Source: Phenylobacterium sp. Root1290 (GTDB lineage Bacteria > Pseudomonadota > Alphaproteobacteria > Caulobacterales > Caulobacteraceae). From it: a DNA stretch of 64,000 nt. A model generated the notes under the pieces. It was given only the letters and a program-made list of their open reading frames with translations, had not been told where the DNA came from and searched no databases. The stretch is from contig NZ_LMEE01000004.1 of assembly GCF_001425305.1 (NCBI RefSeq), positions 124,001-188,000 of the forward strand. The letters run 5' to 3'. This document shows, piece by piece, positions 23,718-31,998 of this stretch; position 1 is the stretch's first letter; each line of letters begins with the position of its first letter. The translations under genes and the position numbers were made by a program.

Positions 23718-25261
23718 GGATCGTCATTTTGCGGCGACCCGTGTCTCCAGACGACTCGCGCTGCGCTGGCCTCGCGCCACATGGACTTGAACGCCTGCCG
23801 GCGCTGATTGAAGTCGATCAGTGATCCGCCTGGGAACGTGCTCAAGGCGCGCAGCCCCGCGACGGGGGAAGCATTGCGCAGGCCTTCCCTGGCCCGCAGG
23901 AAGGCCTCTTCAACCAGCCTTTGGCGGGGCACTTCGCCGGGCTCGTCAATCATGCTGAGCCGATGAAGCGCATATACGCCCATGAGCGCGGCGGCGAGAA
24001 AGTAGAAATCCCAGTTTGTCAGGCTGAAAGCGAAGACGGTGCGAAGGCCGGCGGGGTCGCGCCAGTGAACGTTGAGCCCCAGTTCGCGGGCGGCGAAGAA
24101 GTCGGCCCAGAGCCCTCCGATGACCGGGGCCACGCCCGCGGCCATGGCGCCCAGGAAGGCGCTGGCTGCCACGTAAGGGGTCGCCGCGCCCCGCGGCGCC
24201 AGCTTCATGGCGAGCGCGCTTGACGCCAGCCCGACGCCTGCGGCCGATGCGCCGAACACGATGTGCAGGGCGATCAGGTAGGCGCTTAAGGTCGCCCGGC
24301 TCTCGATCTGCGAGGCGACCACCATCGCTGCTATGCACGCAATAAAGACGGGGGCGGCGGCGCCGAGCGCTGTCTTGTTGGAAAAGCGGTCGCTGACGCG
24401 CCCCCAGGCGCGCAGCACGCCGATGTTGGCCGCCTGGCTGACCACTGTGAGGGTCATCACGAAAGCCATCCCAAAGCCGAGCTGCTGGAGGAAGTAAACG
24501 GTGAAGAACGGGGTGGCGAAGTTAACGGCGAACTGCCAGCTGGCCAGGAACATGATGAACCGCCTAAAATTGCGATCACGCAGCGGCTGACGCAGAAGCT
24601 TGCGCAGGTTGAGCCGCACTTCGAGCGGAGCCATCAGTTGCTCGGGGACCTGGGCCAGATGCCAGGTGGAGAACAGGCTCGCTAGAAATCCTCCGGCGTA
24701 GAGGGCGAAGAAGACCGGGCTTGGCCCGCCGTCGCCTGCGCGTTCGAGCGCCAGGCCGGCGAGGATGGTGCCCGCCAGGCCGATCGCCGTCGCCCAGATT
24801 GTCCGGTGCGCGAAGAACCGCCCCAGTCTGTCCTCGGGCACGAGGTCCCGGACCCAGGAGTTCCAACTACAGGCCGCCACGGCGTTGAAGGAGCAGTGGA
24901 TGGTTTCGGCGAGGATCAGCAGGCCGAGCGCAAGGCCCTTGTCTGGAATCCAGGACAGCACAGCCATTATCGGCAGGGCGAGTCTGGCTACAAAAAGAGA
25001 GGCTACGCAGATGAGCCGGCGCCGACGCAGCCGCTCGACCAGAAGCACGGCGGGCGCCTGCAACAATTGCGTGAGAAGCGGGATGGCGGCGATGAATCCG
25101 ACCACCTTGTTGGAAGCATCGAAGTAGAGCGCATAGGCCACGAGCACGACGCCGGAGTTCAACGCCCCGACCGCAGTCGCAAAAGCGGCGTCCCACATGA
25201 GGTGTTTTACGCCGCGATCGAGATCTCGCTCGCTTAGGGCTGCAGCCTCAGGATTGCGCAT
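23714..25261 (-). CDS. Major facilitator superfamily transporter
   Basis: A 515-aa integral membrane protein with about 12 predicted helices, for example ALNSGVVLVAYALYF, FIAAIPLLTQLLQAPAVLLVE and GLAGTILAGLAL. The loop after the second helix is basic (LLVERLRRRRL), as in the MFS loop 2-3. A short cytoplasmic N-terminus (SERDLDRGVKHLMWDA) precedes the first helix, and a hydrophilic C-terminal tail of about 60 residues follows the last. Substrate cannot be predicted. It is convergent with the galactofuranose genes and has its own promoter region next to the hemerythrin gene. Confidence 0.9.
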   Translation of the reverse strand: MRNPEAAALSERDLDRGVKHLMWDAAFATAVGALNSGVVLVAYALYFDASNKVVGFIAAIPLLTQLLQAPAVLLVERLRRRRLICVASLFVARLALPIMAVLSWIPDKGLALGLLILAETIHCSFNAVAACSWNSWVRDLVPEDRLGRFFAHRTIWATAIGLAGTILAGLALERAGDGGPSPVFFALYAGGFLASLFSTWHLAQVPEQLMAPLEVRLNLRKLLRQPLRDRNFRRFIMFLASWQFAVNFATPFFTVYFLQQLGFGMAFVMTLTVVSQAANIGVLRAWGRVSDRFSNKTALGAAAPVFIACIAAMVVASQIESRATLSAYLIALHIVFGASAAGVGLASSALAMKLAPRGAATPYVAASAFLGAMAAGVAPVIGGLWADFFAARELGLNVHWRDPAGLRTVFAFSLTNWDFYFLAAALMGVYALHRLSMIDEPGEVPRQRLVEEAFLRAREGLRNASPVAGLRALSTFPGGSLIDFNQRRQAFKSMWREASAARVVWRHGSPQNDDP

Positions 25262-25329
25262 CGTCGGCCCAGCCTTGGCCCTCGCCCGATCTCAGCGGCC
25301 CGCCATCACGACGAACCCAATCGCGGCAG

Positions 25330-25929
25330 CTAGAGCGGAGGCCGTTCTGCGCCGGGTTCCTCGAAGGAGCGAATTTCATGCAGAGCCCCGGTGGGCAGCC
25401 GCTCAGCGCCGTCCACATAGCGCGCGTACTCCTCGGCGAACCGCCGGGTCAGGAAAGCCTGGTCGTCGTAGTCAGCCTTCAGGGCCAGGAACCAGGAGCC
25501 CTCTTCCTCGAACATGTGGTGGAGGACAGCTCCGCGAATATGCTCGACCTTGTCCAGCCAAGCTTGATCCGAAGGGTCGATGCGTTCCAACTCGGCCATC
25601 TGCATCTTCGCAGTGGTCTGTTCGGTATAGGCCAGCGCGGCGTGAGCCTTCTCGCCCGCCTTCGCAAGCGCGGGGTAGAGCACGACTTCCTCAGCCAGGG
25701 CATGTCCATTGAGAACGACGGCCAAGGCCATCATGGCTTGGGGCCGCGCTTGCGGCTTGGCCGTGCGACAGGCCTCAAATGCGCTCCTGATCTGGCCATG
25801 GTGATCCAGCGCCATGGATAGCCAGTCGCCCGGCGTGGCGGCTTGGCGGGCCTTCAATGTCGCCTCGGCACGCCGCTTTTCGCTCTCGGGAGGCGTGATC
25901 GCGCCCAAGACTTTGCCGACAATGGACAT
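25330..25929 (-). CDS. Hemerythrin-like (HHE) domain protein
   Basis: A 199-aa soluble protein with the four-helix HHE di-iron pattern. His occurs in ALDHHGQIRSAF, His plus two Glu in NGHALAEEVVLYP, and His-x6-His-His with Glu in HIRGAVLHHMFEEEGSWF. Such proteins bind oxygen, nitric oxide or iron, or act in redox stress. ATG 25929 is preferred because the domain follows after about 40 residues and a weak AAGAG site precedes it. The residues open further upstream look non-coding. It lies upstream of the MFS gene on the same strand. Confidence 0.88.
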   Translation of the reverse strand: MSIVGKVLGAITPPESEKRRAEATLKARQAATPGDWLSMALDHHGQIRSAFEACRTAKPQARPQAMMALAVVLNGHALAEEVVLYPALAKAGEKAHAALAYTEQTTAKMQMAELERIDPSDQAWLDKVEHIRGAVLHHMFEEEGSWFLALKADYDDQAFLTRRFAEEYARYVDGAERLPTGALHEIRSFEEPGAERPPL

Positions 25930-26455
25930 GTTCAGCTCTTTCGGTTGCTGCACCGAAAAGAGGCGTGTGAAGCCCAATGTTCCTCCTGCGCCGCTCCATC
26001 TGTCGGGTTTGCAAGCTTTCCCGGTCGGGCGGGTTTGACGGCCACATCAAAGGTTAAGTCCGCCCCTTGCCGGACCGGCGCAAAAACCGCTTGAGAGGCG
26101 CGGCCCGTCAGGGTCCAGAACGCCGGCATCTCCGGGAGGAGACTGGGCGGTTCCGAGGCCGCTGCCGCACGTTCTGGCTGATCCCGCAGAGCTCGTCGAC
26201 GTTTCCGGTGATCAGTCCGAAAGGCGTCCAGCTGTCGTGGGGACGCCCCATATCCGCTGCGCCGCCGACCAGGGTCAACTGGCAGTAAGCCCGCGGCAAA
26301 AACGGTTCCGCCCGTGGCGAGTTGGCGCCTAGACGTCAACGCCCTGGACGTGGGAGCGCCAGATGTCCGCAGTGAAAACATGGGCCGAGAGCGCGCAAGA
26401 CAGAGAATCTGGTTCTGAACGACCCGACCAATTTGGGCATGCAGTCTGAAAACAG
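25930..26455. other. Gene-free stretch at the left side of the conjugative element
   Basis: About 525 bases between the hemerythrin start and a possible 53-aa gene. The right part (from about 26,320) is visibly less GC-rich than the flanks. No tRNA, integrase gene, att-like direct repeat or terminator could be recognised. The left border of the transferred element may fall in or near here, judged only from the change in gene content and base composition. Confidence 0.35.
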
Positions 26456-26617
26456 ATGCCAATAGATGGCGTGGACCGCGGTGATTACCAGTTCAAGCCT
26501 CAGCTTGACGGAAACCCCGCCAAAAACTGGCGGCTGACGAGCACATTTACACAAGTGCGGCATCCGGATTTCAGATTGATAATCGCCGCTGCAGGCCGCC
26601 ATGATACTATCGTTTAA
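26456..26617 (+). CDS. Small hypothetical protein (53 aa), tentative
   Basis: ATG 26456 opens a 53-residue frame with a natural-looking composition: MPIDGVDRGDYQFKPQLDGN, then aromatic and Thr residues (NWRLTSTFTQVRH), a hydrophobic DFRLIIAAAGRH, and TAA at 26615. No family is recognised and the ribosome-binding site is poor. It lies in a locally lower-GC patch 61 bases upstream of the XRE-like regulator, where accessory-element genes begin. A chance frame cannot be excluded. Confidence 0.3.
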   Translation: MPIDGVDRGDYQFKPQLDGNPAKNWRLTSTFTQVRHPDFRLIIAAAGRHDTIV

Positions 26618-26678
26618 GGCGCGAAGCTCGGTGCGGCTCGCGCAGAGGTTTTAGCCAACGACCAGCAGCGGCGAGTGC

Positions 26679-27167
26679 ATGTTTCCCCGATTTACTGACC
26701 GCACGACGCAGCGTCGCCTGCTCGGCGCCGCGTTTCGGACGATACGCAAACGGCGGGGCCTGGCGGTTCGGCAGACCGCACGCGCCATGGGCATGTCGCT
26801 CCGGTCCTACGAGCGCTTCGAGGCCGGCGACGGTGAGATCAAACTCGAGAAGCTGTTCCGGTTCGCGGTCGTGACTAACAGCGACCCCCTTGGCGTCGTG
26901 GTCGAAGTCTATCTGGGCGAGGCCGGCCTGGCGGACCAATGCGCCGATCACAAACCGCTGCTGATCAACGCCCTGGCGCTCAAGCGCTTTTGTGCGGCCT
27001 CTCCCGATGATCTACGGCTCATGGACCCCGTGACGCTCATCGATGCGTTCTCCCGAGCCTATGAGGACCTCGGAGATGTCGCCAAGAAACGGCGCGCTAT
27101 CGCTGACGAGTGGCTCTCCGGGACGCCTCCTGACGCGGACCCCAAGGACGACGACGACGAAACGTAA
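26679..27167 (+). CDS. XRE-like helix-turn-helix regulator (162 aa)
   Basis: Residues about 10-65 form a Cro/C1-type helix-turn-helix (RRLLGAAFRTIRKRRGLAVRQT, recognition segment MGMSLRSYERFEAGDG). The rest is a less conserved helical domain ending in an Asp-rich tail (DPKDDDDET). It is the first clear gene of the conjugative module and is followed by a LuxR-type regulator and virB1 on the same strand. A role as repressor or activator of transfer genes is likely by position. The palindrome at 27269-27285, downstream of it and before the LuxR-type gene, is a candidate operator. Confidence 0.8.
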   Translation: MFPRFTDRTTQRRLLGAAFRTIRKRRGLAVRQTARAMGMSLRSYERFEAGDGEIKLEKLFRFAVVTNSDPLGVVVEVYLGEAGLADQCADHKPLLINALALKRFCAASPDDLRLMDPVTLIDAFSRAYEDLGDVAKKRRAIADEWLSGTPPDADPKDDDDET

Positions 27168-27268
27168 GATCGCTGGCTGTCGGCGGCGCGCCCGGGCGCT
27201 GCCATTGCGATCGACTTCCCAACCGGAACGTCGACGACAGCGCTCCCGACCGCGCCGCCCCTACTGCA

Positions 27269-27285
27269 ATTTCACTACGTGAAAT
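27269..27285. promoter_or_regulatory. Perfect 7-bp inverted repeat upstream of the LuxR-type/virB genes
   Basis: Arms ATTTCAC (27269-27275) and GTGAAAT (27279-27285) separated by TAC. It lies 71 bases before the start of the LuxR-type regulator, in the only sizeable gap (188 bases) ahead of the virB operon. It is a candidate operator for one of the two flanking regulators; the assignment is inference. Confidence 0.5.
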
Positions 27286-27355
27286 CTGCGGAATTGCGTC
27301 CTCTCGGCGCGACAGTGAAGCTCGCGGGCGCCACTCCAGAACCAGGGAGCGCCAG

Positions 27356-27616
27356 ATGATCCTTCTCAAAGACGCCGCTCCGCGGCTCGACGGCGTCCTC
27401 GCAGATCCGTCTCCGATCACTATCCGGCAACTGCAGTGCCTGGCCTGGGTCCAGGCCGGCAAAAGCTCGCACGATATCGCCGGCATCATCGGCATTTCGC
27501 ATCGCACGGTCGAAGGGCATCTGGCGAAGATCTGCCTGCACCTGGGCGTGCGCACACGTTTCCAAGCCGTGCTGAGAGCGCTGGAACTTGGCCTGATCGG
27601 GAAGATCGACCCGTAA
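27356..27616 (+). CDS. LuxR-type helix-turn-helix transcription factor, HTH only (86 aa)
   Basis: An 86-residue protein consisting almost only of a LuxR C-terminal DNA-binding domain: PITIRQLQCLAWVQAGKSSHDIA, IIGISHRTVEGHLAKICLHLGVRTRFQAV, matching the family recognition helix. There is no receiver or autoinducer-binding domain, so activity is not set by phosphorylation or acyl-homoserine lactone through this protein alone. It is positioned immediately before virB1 and is therefore a candidate regulator of conjugation. Confidence 0.88.
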   Translation: MILLKDAAPRLDGVLADPSPITIRQLQCLAWVQAGKSSHDIAGIIGISHRTVEGHLAKICLHLGVRTRFQAVLRALELGLIGKIDP

Positions 27617-27742
27617 GTTTACCTGCCCTGAGCAGGTAGCCTTACGCATCGCCTCGCCTGCCGCTTCCGATCCAACCTGCGGGTGGGAGGCGCACATGGA
27701 ACAACAGACGACATACGTCCAGGCCGGCCGCGAGCGCACGTG

Positions 27743-28318
27743 ATGCTCGAACTTGCCGAGAGCGCGCTCGTGGCCGAGCGATGCGCTCCGAACGTAGCGC
27801 CTCAGACGCTGCTTGCGATCATCGAGGTCGAGAGCAGCTTCAATCCCCTCGCCATCGGCGTAAACGGCCCAGCGCCCCGCGCCCTGCCGGCCGTTGATCG
27901 CAATAGCGCGCGCTCGCTGGCCGCCAGCCTTATCGCCGAGGGAGCGAGCATCGACCTGGGCCTGGCGCAGATCAATATCGGCAACCTTCGGCGGCTCGGC
28001 CTTTCGCTCGATGACGCCTTTGACCCTTGCCGCAATCTCGCAGCGGCGGCGGTCATTCTGCGCGAAGCGTACGCGCAGGCGATCAGGCGCGGAGAGCCGC
28101 CGCAAACGGCGTTGCGCACCGCCCTGTCGATCTACAACACCGGTCACCCGCGACGGGGCCTCACCAATGGCTATGTCGCCAAGGTCCTCGCCGCGTCCGA
28201 GCGCATGGACAAGGCGGCGCGCGCGGGGCGCGCGCCTGAGACGCCCGCGCAGGGACTCTCCGCGCCGCCCCTTTCGATCAGCTTCGTCATTTCATTCCCT
28301 CAAGGAGTTCGCCCGTGA
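27743..28318 (+). CDS. virB1: VirB1-like lytic transglycosylase
   Basis: VirB1 locally opens peptidoglycan for assembly of the type IV secretion machine. The 191-aa product has the SLT-like core: a catalytic Glu in LLAIIEVESSFNPLAIG, the GLAQINIGNL element, NLAAAAVILREAY and the ALSIYNTG segment. No Sec signal is evident at the N-terminus, which is unusual for VirB1. ATG 27743 is used; a GTG directly before it and an ATG at 27683 are alternatives without better ribosome-binding sites. Its stop overlaps the virB2 start by 4 bases. Confidence 0.9.
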   Translation: MLELAESALVAERCAPNVAPQTLLAIIEVESSFNPLAIGVNGPAPRALPAVDRNSARSLAASLIAEGASIDLGLAQINIGNLRRLGLSLDDAFDPCRNLAAAAVILREAYAQAIRRGEPPQTALRTALSIYNTGHPRRGLTNGYVAKVLAASERMDKAARAGRAPETPAQGLSAPPLSISFVISFPQGVRP

Positions 28319-28608
28319 GCGCATGTCTTGTCCGCCCCCTGGTCCTGGCTGTGCTTATCGCGAGCGCGGCGAGCCCGGCCCTGGCCCAGACGCCAGGGAC
28401 CGGCGCCGACCTTGGCGCTTTCATCCAGAACATCATCGATCTGCTCAACAGCGGCATCGTCCGCGGACTGGCGGTCCTTGCGGTGATCCTCACCGGGATC
28501 GCCTGGATGTTCGGGCACCTCGATCTTCGTCGGGCCGGCACCGTGGTCGTGGGCATCATCGTGATCTTCGGCGCGACCACGATCGTCGACATGATTACGG
28601 GCGGCTGA
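28315..28608 (+). CDS. virB2: VirB2/TrbC pilin
   Basis: The major conjugative pilin precursor, 97 aa. It has a Sec-type signal (LVLAVLIASAASPALAQ, cleavage after about residue 24) and then two hydrophobic segments (GLAVLAVILTGIAWMFG and TVVVGIIVIFGATTIVDMI) separated by a short polar turn. This is the VirB2 hairpin that spans the inner membrane before assembly. The GTG start overlaps virB1 by 4 bases, and virB3 starts 2 bases after the stop. Confidence 0.92.
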   Translation: MSACLVRPLVLAVLIASAASPALAQTPGTGADLGAFIQNIIDLLNSGIVRGLAVLAVILTGIAWMFGHLDLRRAGTVVVGIIVIFGATTIVDMITGG

Positions 28609-28610
28609 GG

Positions 28611-28946
28611 GTGAACGCGCCGCGCCAAAGCCTGACCGAGGACATCCTGTTCCTCGCCTGTACGCGACCGGCCATGGTGTTCGGCGCGCCGATGGAGGCC
28701 GTCGGGGTCACCCTCATCGTCTCGGCGCTCGCCTTCCTGGCCGCAGGCTCCCTGCTCTACCTGCTGGTCGCCCCAAGCCTCCATCTGGTCTGCCGCGCGA
28801 TCTGCGCCAACGACGCCAACGCATTTCGCGTTCTCTATCTGGGGCTGGCCGCGCGCGCCAAGGTCGGCGGGACCGGGCTCTGGGGCGGATCGTCGCCAGA
28901 TCCCCTGGCGGTGCATAGCCAGCTTGCGAGGCGCGCCCGTGGCTGA
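28611..28946 (+). CDS. virB3: VirB3-like inner-membrane protein
   Basis: A 111-aa protein starting at GTG 28611. The N-terminus matches VirB3/TrbD (DILFLACTRPAMVFGAPMEAVG), followed by a membrane hairpin (VTLIVSALAFLAAGSLLYLLVAP). The C-terminal 50 residues are soluble. VirB3 works with VirB4 at the inner membrane and is needed for pilus biogenesis. The open frame extends far upstream through virB1/virB2 in another phase, so the start is set by position right after virB2 and by the family N-terminus. It overlaps virB4 by 8 bases. Confidence 0.9.
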   Translation: MNAPRQSLTEDILFLACTRPAMVFGAPMEAVGVTLIVSALAFLAAGSLLYLLVAPSLHLVCRAICANDANAFRVLYLGLAARAKVGGTGLWGGSSPDPLAVHSQLARRARG

Positions 28947-31266
28947 CCAGCCCCCCGCCATGGCGCTCGGTTCACGCCCTTCGCCCGGCCGCGTGGCGCA
29001 GTTGCCCTATGCCCGGCACGTCAGCCCGCAGATGGTGGCGCTGGACGACGGCTCGCTGATGCTTTGCTACCGCTTGGAAGGCGCAGCGTTCGAGACCGCC
29101 GATGAGCGCGAGCTCAATGATCTGCACGAGCGTCTCAACACCGTCTGGCGAAACATCGCCTCCGAGCGCCTGGCTGTGTGGCAGCACCTGGTGCGACGCC
29201 CTGCGCCGATCGATCCCGCGGGCGTCTTCCGCTCGCGCTTCGCCGCCGAGCTCGATCAGGCCTATCGCGCTCGCCTGCAAAGGAGCCGGCTCTTCGTCAA
29301 CGAGCTCTATCTGAGCCTCGTCCTTCATCCGGGCCCAAAATCGCAGCGCCTGGCCGCCGACCCTGGACGCCTGGAAGAAGCCGGCCGCGATCTTGCGCAG
29401 CACCTCGCCCGCTACAAGCCGAGCGCGCTGGAGACCTATAGCCGCGATGGTCTTTGCTTCTCCCAGCCGATGGAGCTGGTGCGGCTTCTCCTCACCGGCG
29501 AATCCGCGCGCGCGCCGCTCGTGCGGGGCCACCTGGGCGCAGCGGCCTATTCGGCGCGGCTGATCTTCGGGCGCGAGGCGCTCGAAATCCGAGATGTGAC
29601 CGAGGAACGCTTCGCTGGACTGCTTGGCGTGAAGGAGTATCCGGCCTCCACCCGGCCTGGCCTGTGGAATGGTCTGCTGCACGCGCCCTTCCCGCTGGTG
29701 ATCGCCCAGTCGTTCGCCTTCCTGGGCAAGCCTGCGGCCCGCGCTCTCTTGGAGCGCAAGCAGAACCAGATGACATCAGCCAAGGACCGGGCCGCGTCCC
29801 AGGTCGCAGATCTGGCGTTGGGCCTGGACGATCTGGTTTCAAACCGCTTCGTGCTTGGCCACCATCAAGCCTCGGTGCTGGTTTACGGGCAGAGCCCCGT
29901 CGAGCTCGCCGATCATCTCTCTCGGGCCCGAGCGCTCATGGCTGAGGGCGGCCTCGTCGTCGCCCGCGAGGACCTTGGCCTTGCGCCAGGCTTCTGGGCC
30001 CAGTTTCCCGGCAATTTCCGCGCGCGACTGAGACCGGCGGCGATCACCAGCCGCAATTTCGCGGCCTTCGCCCCGCTTCACACCCATCCCAGCGGCCAGG
30101 CGAGCGGCAATCACTGGGGACCGGCGGTCGCTCTGCTGCGCACCTCGGCGGGATCGCCGTTCGCCTTCAATTTTCATGTCGGTGATGTGGGCCACACGTT
30201 CGTCTGCGGGCCGACAGGCTCGGGCAAGACCGTCATCCAGAACTTCCTGCTCGCTCAGCTGGAGAGGTTCGGGGCGCGCCAGATTTTCATCGACAAGGAC
30301 CGCGGCGCTGAGATTTTCATCCGGGCCAGCGGCGGAACCTACCTGGCTTTGCAGCCTGGCCTTCCGACCGGGCTCGCCCCCTTCAAGGCGCTGGGCGCGA
30401 CCCTGCTCGACCAGGCCTTCCTAGGCAGGCTTGTGCGCGCGATGGTCGCCGCCGAAGGCGCCCCGCCCCTGCAGCCCTCCGATGAGCGCGCGATAGACGC
30501 AGCCATTGCGGCGTTCGTTCCGCTGCCGGCCAAACAGCGCTCAATCGGCGCGCTTCGGGCGCTGCTTGGCCAGAGTGACGGCGCAGGCGTCGGCGCACGG
30601 CTGGAGCGCTGGCGTGCGGGCCAGGCTCTGGGCTGGGCCTTGGACGGACCCACGGACGAGTTTTCGCTGGAGGCGCGCCTGGTGGGGATCGACGTCACCG
30701 GTCTTCTCGACACCGCCGAAACCCGCACCCCGATCATGCTCTACCTCATGCACCGCCTGCAAAGGCTCGTCGGCGTCGAGCGTCTGGTTGTCGACATAGA
30801 TGAATTCTGGAAGGCGCTTGGGGACGAGGCTTTTCGTGAGCTCGCGCAGGACGGGTTGAAGACCTACCGCAAACAGGACGCGTTCATGGTCCTGGGCACC
30901 CAGTCGCCGGCCGACGTACTGGCCTCTCCGATCGCCCACACCCTGGTCGAGCAGTGCGCCACCAAGATCTTCCTGCCCAATCCCAATGCGTCTGAACGCG
31001 ACTATGTCGAGGGGTTCGGGCTGTCAGGACGGGAGTTCGCGCTGATCCGACATGAGCTTTCACCCGAAGGGCGTCGTTTCCTGATCAAGCAGGGCCCTGG
31101 CAGCGTCGTCGCCGAACTCGATCTCACCGGCCTCGATGATCAGCTCGCCGTCCTCTCCGGCAGGACCGCCAACATCGAACTCGCAGCGCGCCTGCGGCGC
31201 GAGCACGGCGATGATCCGGCCCAGTGGCTCATCCCATTCCAGATCGCTCAGAGGAGAACTGCATGA
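28939..31266 (+). CDS. virB4: VirB4 conjugation ATPase
   Basis: VirB4 powers pilus assembly and substrate transfer. The 775-aa protein has the CagE/TrbE-type N-terminal domain and a RecA-like ATPase domain: Walker A HTFVCGPTGSGKTVIQN (about 420-435), Walker B LVVDIDEFWKAL (about 615), and downstream elements LGTQSPADVL and ERDYVEGFGLS. The GTG at 28939 is preferred because it overlaps virB3 slightly; ATG 28924 and ATG 28960 are alternatives. The stop overlaps the virB5 start (ATGA). Length is typical for the family. Confidence 0.95.
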   Translation: MADQPPAMALGSRPSPGRVAQLPYARHVSPQMVALDDGSLMLCYRLEGAAFETADERELNDLHERLNTVWRNIASERLAVWQHLVRRPAPIDPAGVFRSRFAAELDQAYRARLQRSRLFVNELYLSLVLHPGPKSQRLAADPGRLEEAGRDLAQHLARYKPSALETYSRDGLCFSQPMELVRLLLTGESARAPLVRGHLGAAAYSARLIFGREALEIRDVTEERFAGLLGVKEYPASTRPGLWNGLLHAPFPLVIAQSFAFLGKPAARALLERKQNQMTSAKDRAASQVADLALGLDDLVSNRFVLGHHQASVLVYGQSPVELADHLSRARALMAEGGLVVAREDLGLAPGFWAQFPGNFRARLRPAAITSRNFAAFAPLHTHPSGQASGNHWGPAVALLRTSAGSPFAFNFHVGDVGHTFVCGPTGSGKTVIQNFLLAQLERFGARQIFIDKDRGAEIFIRASGGTYLALQPGLPTGLAPFKALGATLLDQAFLGRLVRAMVAAEGAPPLQPSDERAIDAAIAAFVPLPAKQRSIGALRALLGQSDGAGVGARLERWRAGQALGWALDGPTDEFSLEARLVGIDVTGLLDTAETRTPIMLYLMHRLQRLVGVERLVVDIDEFWKALGDEAFRELAQDGLKTYRKQDAFMVLGTQSPADVLASPIAHTLVEQCATKIFLPNPNASERDYVEGFGLSGREFALIRHELSPEGRRFLIKQGPGSVVAELDLTGLDDQLAVLSGRTANIELAARLRREHGDDPAQWLIPFQIAQRRTA

Positions 31267-31967
31267 GCAGGTTCACGTGCGTGCTGCTGGCCGCCGGCTT
31301 GCTGGCCGGCGCCGGCCCGGCGAAGAGCCAGGCGATCGTTCACGATCCGGCCGCCTATGCGAGTCTGCTGGCGCAGGCGCGTACGGCTCTTGATCATCTC
31401 AACGAGCTCAAGTCCCAGGTCATGGAAGCCCAGCGGCTCTATGACGGATTCAACCAAGCCTCGAATATCGGCGACCTGGCCGCCGCGCTCAGCCATCCGA
31501 CGGTGCGCGCCTTCGTACCCGAGATCGCGCCCTATGTGGCAGCCGCCCGCGGCGACTTCACCGGGCTTGGCGAACTTGGCGAGGCCGCTCAGGTCGTGCG
31601 CGAGGCCAACCGGCTGTTTTCCGCAAGGCCGGGCGTCGGCGTGGACCGCGAACTGGAGGCGGCCGGTGATCGCGCCGCACGCGACGTGGCGCTGGGTCGC
31701 GCCGCGGCTGAAGTCGGCGCCGTGCGCATGGAAGGTCTCGCCGAGATCGGCCGCGCGCTCGATGGCGCCTCCAACGCCCGCGCGGTGTTGGACATTCAGG
31801 CCCGGCTCGCCGCCGAGCAGGCGATGATCGCCAACGACCAGATGCGGATGCAGGGGCTGGAAATGGCCCAAAGGGCCGAGGAGCGCCTGCAAATCCAGCG
31901 CGATCGCGAGAGCGCGCGAGCCGCTTCCGAGGCGCGCCGCGAGATCTACCGGCAGGGCTTCCAATGA
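31263..31967 (+). CDS. virB5: VirB5-like minor pilin (TrbJ type)
   Basis: A 234-aa secreted protein with an N-terminal signal (MSRFTCVLLAAGLLAGAGPAKSQ). The mature part is mostly helical and Gln/Glu/Ala-rich (ALDHLNELKSQVMEAQRLYDG, ARLAAEQAMIANDQMRMQG), the usual look of VirB5/TrbJ tip proteins. ATG 31263 follows a GGAG site and overlaps the virB4 stop. A 31-base gap separates it from virB6, the largest gap within the virB operon. Confidence 0.88.
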   Translation: MSRFTCVLLAAGLLAGAGPAKSQAIVHDPAAYASLLAQARTALDHLNELKSQVMEAQRLYDGFNQASNIGDLAAALSHPTVRAFVPEIAPYVAAARGDFTGLGELGEAAQVVREANRLFSARPGVGVDRELEAAGDRAARDVALGRAAAEVGAVRMEGLAEIGRALDGASNARAVLDIQARLAAEQAMIANDQMRMQGLEMAQRAEERLQIQRDRESARAASEARREIYRQGFQ

Positions 31968-31998
31968 TGGCCGGCTGGACGCCGGCCTGGCGCGCGCG

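Noticed and set aside
25932..26462. 176-aa - strand open frame upstream of the hemerythrin gene
   Set aside because: Composition is Arg/Ser/Pro-rich without regular hydrophobic pattern or ribosome-binding site; judged non-coding.
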